Source: Bacteroidales bacterium
GTDB lineage: Bacteria > Bacteroidota > Bacteroidia > Bacteroidales > UBA1715
Direction: 5' to 3'
Length of the DNA: 6,186 bases
Assembly (NCBI GenBank): GCA_017618935.1
Contig: JAFZTG010000223.1
Coordinates: 1 to 6,186, forward strand
Shown: positions 5,231 to 6,186 of the stretch, piece by piece
How the letters are laid out: the number at the start of each line of letters is the position of its first letter
How positions within the stretch are numbered: the first letter of the stretch is position 1
The notes under the pieces: generated by a model
Database searches by the model: none
What the model was told of the DNA's origin: nothing
What the model saw: only the letters and a program-made list of their open reading frames with translations
Program-made: the position numbers and the translations under genes

Positions 5231-6186
5231 TTACTTAAAATTTTTCAATCCATCAAAGTCAAGCGTCGCGAAATAATCGTTCACCGTTTCGGCACGACGA
5301 ATCATTTTTACCGAGCCGTCGGTACGGAGCAATAATTCAGCCGAACGGAGTTTCCCGTTGTAATTGAATCCCATTGCGTGGCCGTGCGCTCCAGCGTCGT
5401 GAATGGCAAGAATGTCGCCGATTTCGATTTCAGGCAAGTTGCGTTGGATAGCAAACTTGTCATTGTTTTCGCAAAGCGAGCCAGTTACGTCATACACGTG
5501 GTCGCATGACTGATTTTCCTTGCCCAATACGGTAATGTAATGATATGCACCGTACATTCCAGGACGCATAAGATTGTTCATACTTGCATCGCAGCCAACG
5601 TATTCGCGGAATGTATGTTTCAAGTGCCGAACTGTCGTTACCAAATATCCGTAAGGGCCGGTAATGAAACGTCCCGATTCCAGATACAGTTTCACAGGCG
5701 CAAGACCGTTCGGAACAAGAATGTTTTCATATTCCTTGCGAATACCTTCGCTGATTTTGAAAACGTCGAGTTTCTTTTGCTCAGGACGATACGGAATGCC
5801 AAGACCGCCACCAAGATTGATGAAGTCGAAGCGAATGCCTAACTGTTTGTGAATTTTTACGACAAGATTAAATAAAATTCGTGCTGTTTCGGCAAAATAA
5901 TCCTCGTTCAACTCGTTGGAAGCCACCATGGTATGAATACCAAAGCGTTTCACGCCACGTTCCATCAACATTTTATAGCCGTCGAACAATTGGTTTTCCA
6001 TGAAACCATATTTAGCTTCTTCGGGCGTTCCGATAATGGCATTTCCTGATTTCAAGTTTCCCGGATTGTAGCGGAACGAAACCAATTCGGGCAAGCCTGC
6101 AACTCTGTCTAAATAGTCAATATGGGTAATGTCGTCAAGATTGATGATTGCGCCCAGTTCCTTGGCTTTCTTGAACTCGTAGTCGC
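5231..6186 (-). CDS. lysA: Diaminopimelate decarboxylase (PLP fold-III), N-terminus cut by window edge
   Basis: LysA converts meso-diaminopimelate to L-lysine and CO2, the last step of lysine biosynthesis, in the cytoplasm with PLP. The frame is open to the right edge; 317 complete codons precede the TAA at 5231-5233. Numbering from the first visible codon, conserved blocks are FRYNPG (37-42), KYGF (58-61), INLGGGLGIPY (122-132, the glycine-rich PLP-phosphate loop), LESGRF (168-173), CDASMNNLMRPGMYGAYH (198-215), GSLCENND (235-242, holding the CE-x-x-D element of the active site) and HDAGAHGHAMGFNYNG (262-277). LysA is usually about 385-420 residues, so about 70 or more are missing, including the Schiff-base lysine. 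A TTG at 6092-6094 could be read as a start, but the conserved-looking frame continues upstream (for example KAKELGAIINLDD), so it is internal. The usual H-x-H-I-G-S block is HTMVAS here. A related ornithine/lysine or carboxynorspermidine-type decarboxylase is less likely but not excluded. Confidence 0.85.
   Translation of the reverse strand, partial: DYEFKKAKELGAIINLDDITHIDYLDRVAGLPELVSFRYNPGNLKSGNAIIGTPEEAKYGFMENQLFDGYKMLMERGVKRFGIHTMVASNELNEDYFAETARILFNLVVKIHKQLGIRFDFINLGGGLGIPYRPEQKKLDVFKISEGIRKEYENILVPNGLAPVKLYLESGRFITGPYGYLVTTVRHLKHTFREYVGCDASMNNLMRPGMYGAYHYITVLGKENQSCDHVYDVTGSLCENNDKFAIQRNLPEIEIGDILAIHDAGAHGHAMGFNYNGKLRSAELLLRTDGSVKMIRRAETVNDYFATLDFDGLKNFK

Noticed and set aside
5540..5842. 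Plus-strand open frame of 100 codons opposite lysA
   Set aside because: It is antisense to conserved LysA motifs and shows no family signature.
6092..6094. TTG as the start codon of the decarboxylase gene
   Set aside because: The same frame continues upstream with LysA-like sequence to the window edge, and starting here would leave the enzyme without its N-terminal PLP-lysine region.

Overview
The window looks like a piece of a Bacteroidota (probably Bacteroidales) chromosome. The evidence is a very long secreted protein built from Listeria-Bacteroides-type (Flg_new / InlB B-repeat-like) units, a LysA of the short PLP fold-III type, no Shine-Dalgarno sequence ahead of the one visible start codon, and moderate-to-low GC. 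This taxonomic call is an inference from gene content, not from a marker gene.

Everything supported here lies on the minus strand. Reading in the direction of transcription (from the right edge leftwards): (1) the C-terminal 317 codons of a diaminopimelate decarboxylase gene (5231-6186, start outside the window); (2) a 108-base intergenic gap (5123-5230) with a 28-base near-perfect palindrome (5192-5219); (3) one uninterrupted reading frame from an ATG at 5122 to the left edge of the window (1707 complete codons, no stop), encoding a very large exported repeat protein. I translated this frame codon by codon across its whole length and found no stop or frameshift.

The large protein is organised as follows: signal peptide (residues 1-20); Calx-beta-like segment (about 24-86); a Tyr/Asn-rich region that I do not recognise (about 88-342); an Ig-like beta-sandwich (about 346-441); fifteen tandem repeats of 73-83 residues (457-1588); one divergent repeat (1589-1657); and the start of a further beta-rich module cut by the window edge (1658-1707). 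Base composition climbs along the gene, from about 30% GC in part of the N-terminal coding region to about 52% at the left edge.

The two genes share a strand but have no evident functional link. LysA is a cytoplasmic lysine-biosynthesis enzyme, whereas the repeat protein is probably a surface or secreted adhesin-like protein. The palindrome between them suggests a transcript boundary or a dispersed repeat rather than a tightly coupled operon. I found no RNA genes, CRISPR arrays, insertion sequences or att sites.
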